8,198 nt of DNA from UBA2233 sp002347965 [NCBI: Nitrospirae bacterium UBA2233] (GTDB taxonomy: Bacteria > UBA2233): positions 9,351 through 17,548 of the forward strand of contig DDYN01000052.1 in assembly GCA_002347965.1 (NCBI GenBank), read 5' to 3'. Positions 5,375 through 8,198 of the stretch are shown one piece after another. Below the pieces are notes generated by a model, which was not told the origin of the DNA, did not search any database, and saw only the letters and a list, made by a program, of their open reading frames with translations. Both the position numbers and the translations under genes were made by a program. The first letter of the stretch is position 1; every line of letters starts with the position of its first letter.

Positions 5375-7069
5375 TTATACCAGCAGCATGTCGCCGATGC
5401 TCCCGCCGGGAGGCACCATCGGGTAGACGTTGTCCTCCTCGGCCACTCGAAACTCGACGAGGACAGGCCCTTTGTGGACAAGCGCCTCTTTTAGAATCGG
5501 AACGACATCCTCCGGCACGGCGCTGCTGAAACCCTTCGCGCCGTACGCCTCGGCAAGCTTGACAAAATCGGGAACCATCGCCATGCAAGAAGACGCGTAC
5601 CTGCTTCGGTAGAACAGCTCTTGCCATTGTCTGACCATGCCAAGGAAGCTGTTGTTCAGTATGACGACCTTCACGTCGATCCCGTACTGAACGGCAGTCA
5701 TCAGCTCTTGGATGTTCATCTGGATGCTCCCGTCCCCGCTGATGGCAATGACAGTCTCGTTCGGCCGGGCAATCTTGGCCCCCAAGGCGGCAGGAAACCC
5801 GAACCCCATCGTCCCCAACCCTCCGGACGTCAAAAGGGTGCGTGGCTTGCCAAACTTGAAGAATTGGGCTACCCACATCTGGTGCTGGCCGACGTCCGTG
5901 GCCACGACGGCATCGCCGCCTGTAAGGTTGTAGAGCGTCTCGATGACGTGCTGCGACCGAATTCGGCTTCCGTTCCTGTCGTAATCGAGCGCATGCAATG
6001 CCTTCCAGTTTTCGATCCGGCCCCGCCAATGCTCGAGATGGTCGAAATACTCCTTCGGCGGTTCGTTCCGTTCGAGCTCTTCTAAAAACTGACCCATCAC
6101 CGCCCTAGCATCGCCTACGATGGGGATATCCACACGGATGCTCTTGGAGATCGAGGTCGGGTCAACGTCGATGTGAACGATCTTGGCCTTCGGGGCGAAC
6201 GTCTCCAGCTTGCCAGTGACCCTGTCGTCAAAGCGCGGGCCGACGGCGAAGATAAGGTCTGAGTTTTGGATGGCCATGTTGGCCTGGTAAGTCCCGTGCA
6301 TACCTAGCATACCGAGGCTCAAAGGGTCCGAGCCAGGAAAGCCGCCCAGTCCCATGAGAGACATCGTTACAGGAACACCAAGCTGTCTTGCAAACTGGGT
6401 CAACCGATCGGCGGCGTTGGAGAGGATCACCCCCCCGCCCACGAACACCACGGGCGCTTTGGCAGCAAAAAGCATCTCCAGCGCCTTCCTGACTTGTCCA
6501 ACGTGCCCGCATACGGTTGGCCGATAGCTCCTCAGGGCGATCGTTTCGGGGTATTCGAACTCGGCCTCCGAGCTGACGACATCCTTGGGAAGGTCTACCA
6601 CCACGGGCCCTGGACGGCCGGAGGAGGCTATATAAAAAGCTTCCTTGAGAATTCTCGGGAGATCCTTGACGCTTTTGACGAGATAGTTGTGCTTGGTCAC
6701 GGGCCTTGTGATTCCGACCGTATCGGCCTCCTGGAACGCATCGTTACCGATGAGGCTTGTCGGGACTTGCCCCGTCAAGACAACGACCGGGATCGAATCC
6801 ATGTAGGCCGTTGCCAGTCCTGTCACGGTGTTCGTAGCCCCCGGCCCGGAGGTGACGAGAGCAACGCCCACCCTCCCGGAAGCCCTGGCAAACCCGTCCG
6901 CCATGTGAACCGCACCCTGCTCGTGCCTTGCCAAGATATGGCGAAGCCCTGAATCGTACAAGGCGTCATAAATAGGCAGTACCGCTCCACCAGGGTAGCC
7001 GAAAATGACCTCCACCCCCTCCTTGCGAAGCGCCTCTAGCACCATCTCTGCCCCTAACTTTATGGCCAT
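5375..7069 (-). CDS. ilvB: Acetolactate synthase (acetohydroxyacid synthase) large catalytic subunit
   Basis: Thiamine-diphosphate enzyme that joins two pyruvates to acetolactate, or pyruvate and 2-ketobutyrate to acetohydroxybutyrate, entering branched-chain amino acid synthesis. It is 564 aa from the ATG at 7067-7069, the normal length. The catalytic Glu50 lies in RHEQGAVHMADGFARASG (48-65). The FAD-domain region includes GPRFDDRVTG (277-286). The thiamine-diphosphate motif runs GDGSIQMN (445-452) to NN (472-473). FGYPGGAVLP and the C-terminal MVPPGG are typical of biosynthetic AHAS. Pro103 and Trp482, positions where substitutions give herbicide resistance in other AHAS enzymes, are unchanged. 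A TTG at 7091-7093 would add 8 residues but lies inside tsaB. The ATG has AAGGGGG 8 nt upstream, overlapping the tsaB stop, and is preferred. Pairing with ilvN argues against pyruvate oxidase or glyoxylate carboligase. Confidence 0.97.
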   Translation of the reverse strand: MAIKLGAEMVLEALRKEGVEVIFGYPGGAVLPIYDALYDSGLRHILARHEQGAVHMADGFARASGRVGVALVTSGPGATNTVTGLATAYMDSIPVVVLTGQVPTSLIGNDAFQEADTVGITRPVTKHNYLVKSVKDLPRILKEAFYIASSGRPGPVVVDLPKDVVSSEAEFEYPETIALRSYRPTVCGHVGQVRKALEMLFAAKAPVVFVGGGVILSNAADRLTQFARQLGVPVTMSLMGLGGFPGSDPLSLGMLGMHGTYQANMAIQNSDLIFAVGPRFDDRVTGKLETFAPKAKIVHIDVDPTSISKSIRVDIPIVGDARAVMGQFLEELERNEPPKEYFDHLEHWRGRIENWKALHALDYDRNGSRIRSQHVIETLYNLTGGDAVVATDVGQHQMWVAQFFKFGKPRTLLTSGGLGTMGFGFPAALGAKIARPNETVIAISGDGSIQMNIQELMTAVQYGIDVKVVILNNSFLGMVRQWQELFYRSRYASSCMAMVPDFVKLAEAYGAKGFSSAVPEDVVPILKEALVHKGPVLVEFRVAEEDNVYPMVPPGGSIGDMLLV

Positions 7070-7076
7070 ACGGCTT

Positions 7077-7084
7077 CCCCCCTT
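7077..7084 (-). promoter_or_regulatory. Ribosome binding site of ilvB
   Basis: The coding strand reads AAGGGGGG, beginning within the tsaB TAA stop and ending 7 nt before the ATG at 7067-7069. It supports the ATG over the upstream TTG as the ilvB start and implies tsaB-ilvB translational coupling. Confidence 0.7.
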
Positions 7085-7757
7085 AAAACACAACCCGTTC
7101 TTTACCGGACTGACCCAAGCTCATGAAAGGCCTGAAAAAGCAGGGCTCCGGGTCTTCAGTGAAATATAACGCACAATCTCCACCGGATACAAGCCGACGC
7201 AGAATGATTCTGGTTACCTCCTCGGGCTCAAGCACGCTCACACTGGGCAACCTGCTGAAATCCCGAAGGTCGCTCACGCAAGGCTCTTGCCCTACAAGCC
7301 CTAATAGGCTCTCTTTCGGCCCTACGACCGGTTCGGCCCTCCTGAGGAGGACGCCGCCAGACGGAGTGTAGCCGCTCGCAACGGCGGCCTTCCCGTGAGA
7401 GCCTAGCACGACCCATCCTCCTTGATCGCCGGGAAGGAGGGTAGAGAGCGCATCGAGACGATTCATCCCGTAGAGCGCCACTTGAGAGGTAGCCTCTTTG
7501 AGTCCGTAGGCAAAGGCGTGCGACACCTTGATTCCCATGAGCCTGCCGGGGCCGGTGGCAAGGACAACTTCGTGCAAATCCCGGACACCAACGCCTTCGT
7601 GCTCTAGCGCCCGCTTGAGCATCCGCGTAACCCTTCCAAGCGAAGACCCTCGCGCTTCAACGATGAAGACAGGCTCCACCCCGCTTCGAGCGTGAAGGGC
7701 TACCCCTAGCATCTCGGAACAGAAATCAAGCGCCAGCCGAACGCTATATCTGACCAT
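7083..7757 (-). CDS. tsaB: Divergent TsaB-like protein (tRNA t6A37 threonylcarbamoyl transfer complex subunit)
   Basis: Probably the TsaB scaffold that dimerises with TsaD to place threonylcarbamoyl on A37 of ANN-decoding tRNAs. It is 224 aa, the usual size. The N-terminus LALDFCSEMLGVAL (8-21) resembles the family's LAIDTSTE..SVAL strand-turn-strand. LHEVVLATGPGRLMGIKV (61-78), then AYGL and ALYGMNRLDAL, follow the order of the family's GPGSFTGLR, AKGLA and SSLEAL. Several hallmarks are altered, however: GPGSFTG is GPGRLMG, the HSE segment is GSSLGR, and the DAR-GEVY segment is LGSHGKAAVASGY. The assignment therefore rests partly on size and motif order. The ATG at 7755-7757 overlaps the rseP stop by 14 nt. 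A longer frame adding 22 residues lies inside rseP and was rejected. A more distant ASKHA-fold protein is possible. Confidence 0.72.
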   Translation of the reverse strand: MVRYSVRLALDFCSEMLGVALHARSGVEPVFIVEARGSSLGRVTRMLKRALEHEGVGVRDLHEVVLATGPGRLMGIKVSHAFAYGLKEATSQVALYGMNRLDALSTLLPGDQGGWVVLGSHGKAAVASGYTPSGGVLLRRAEPVVGPKESLLGLVGQEPCVSDLRDFSRLPSVSVLEPEEVTRIILRRLVSGGDCALYFTEDPEPCFFRPFMSLGQSGKERVVF

Positions 7758-8198
7758 TCCCCAAGAGTCCGCCCTTAAGGATGCGGGTGATGTCGTTGAA
7801 GAACGCGAGCAGCATGAGGGCAAGCAGGATGAATAAGCCTACCTGTTGGGCAATTTCCCTTGTTTTCATGCTTGGCATCCTGCCCGTAACCCCCTCCACA
7901 GTCAAGAACAGCACGTGCCCTCCATCCAGCACGGGGATGGGAAGCAAGTTGATGACGCCAAGGTTTACGCTGATGACCGCCAGAAAGAACAACGCCGAGG
8001 CAAGCCCCGTACGTGCCTGTTCGCCGGCGAGCGCAAAAATCTGGATAGGCCCGGCGATATTCTTGTACGATAACGCCCCCGTGAACATTTTGTAGAGCGC
8101 CACGAAGGTCAGCTTCACAAGGCGGCAGGTATTCCCTGCCCCATCTTGGAGGGCCTGGAAAAGCCCCTGGCGCACAAAAACCCGGGCTTTGGGGTCCG
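7744..8198 (-). CDS. rseP: Site-2 zinc metalloprotease RseP (3' part, runs off the right edge)
   Basis: Intramembrane protease of the M50 family that, in Gram-negatives, cleaves anti-sigma factors (RseA-like) and remnant signal peptides within the inner membrane. About 150 C-terminal residues are present. The second metal-binding motif LDG is in NLLPIPVLDGGH (LDG at 7921-7929), and NIAGPIQIFALAGEQAR upstream of it matches the family's GPI segment. Hydrophobic stretches before the LDG motif (SALFFLAVISVNLGVINLL) and near the C-terminus (VGLFILLALMLLAFF) are membrane helices. EIAQQVG and NDITRIL near the end are also typical. The HEXXH site and PDZ domain would be upstream, outside the window. 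The GTG at 8173-8175 is internal, as the frame stays open to the edge. It ends overlapping tsaB by 14 nt. Confidence 0.93.
   Translation of the reverse strand, partial: DPKARVFVRQGLFQALQDGAGNTCRLVKLTFVALYKMFTGALSYKNIAGPIQIFALAGEQARTGLASALFFLAVISVNLGVINLLPIPVLDGGHVLFLTVEGVTGRMPSMKTREIAQQVGLFILLALMLLAFFNDITRILKGGLLGNGQI

Noticed and set aside
5283-6029. Minus-strand 248-codon open frame crossing ilvB and ilvN
   Set aside because: Out-of-frame shadow of ilvB and ilvN, with an Arg-rich, low-information translation. Both overlapped genes are complete and well conserved.
5621-6085. Plus-strand 154-codon open frame (and similar ones at 4009-4461 and 6494-6952)
   Set aside because: Antisense to ilvB and ilvC. 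No ribosome binding site or domain was recognised, and the sense genes explain the sequence.
1-8198. Mobile elements, CRISPR arrays, tRNA/rRNA genes, defence or secondary-metabolite systems
   Set aside because: Read on both strands; no repeats of array type, transposase motifs, tRNA-like cloverleaf or unexplained coding stretch were seen. Apart from the 157-nt gap, nearly every base is in a recognised core gene.

Overview
The window is a compact, single-direction block of primary-metabolism genes. Every gene I can support lies on the minus strand. In the direction of transcription (right to left) the order is rseP (3' end only), tsaB, ilvB, ilvN, ilvC, psd, pssA, leuA, leuC (5' half only). 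Gene junctions are tight: rseP/tsaB, psd/pssA and pssA/leuA overlap, tsaB/ilvB, ilvB/ilvN and ilvC/psd are 9-20 nt apart, leuA/leuC are 47 nt apart, and only ilvN/ilvC has a sizeable gap (157 nt). This looks like one long transcription unit that continues past both window edges.

The combination ilvB-ilvN-ilvC-psd-pssA-leuA downstream of rseP is, as far as I recall, the arrangement of deltaproteobacteria such as Geobacter. The window therefore suggests a chromosome of a Desulfobacterota/Desulfuromonadota/Myxococcota-like or related Gram-negative bacterium. There is no rRNA or other taxonomic marker here, so this is an inference from gene order and protein character. Nothing suggests a plasmid, phage or genomic island.

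Right edge (7744-8198): the C-terminal part of the membrane site-2 protease RseP, then a divergent TsaB-like protein (7083-7757). Centre right (4853-7069): large and small subunits of acetohydroxyacid synthase. Centre (3694-4852): a 157-nt gap with an imperfect stem-loop, then ketol-acid reductoisomerase with a non-standard cofactor loop. Centre left (2206-3673): phosphatidylserine decarboxylase and phosphatidylserine synthase, the two steps from CDP-diacylglycerol to phosphatidylethanolamine. Left (1-2209): 2-isopropylmalate synthase and the N-terminal half of the isopropylmalate isomerase large subunit.

Together, IlvBN and IlvC supply the early steps of valine, leucine and isoleucine synthesis, and LeuA and LeuC divert 2-ketoisovalerate to leucine. 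Dihydroxyacid dehydratase (ilvD), leuB and leuD are needed too but are not in the window. Psd and PssA, sandwiched in the middle, make the main zwitterionic membrane lipid. I found no undescribed system. The items most worth checking are the TsaB with degenerate family motifs, the altered NADPH-phosphate loop of IlvC, and the structured ilvN-ilvC gap.
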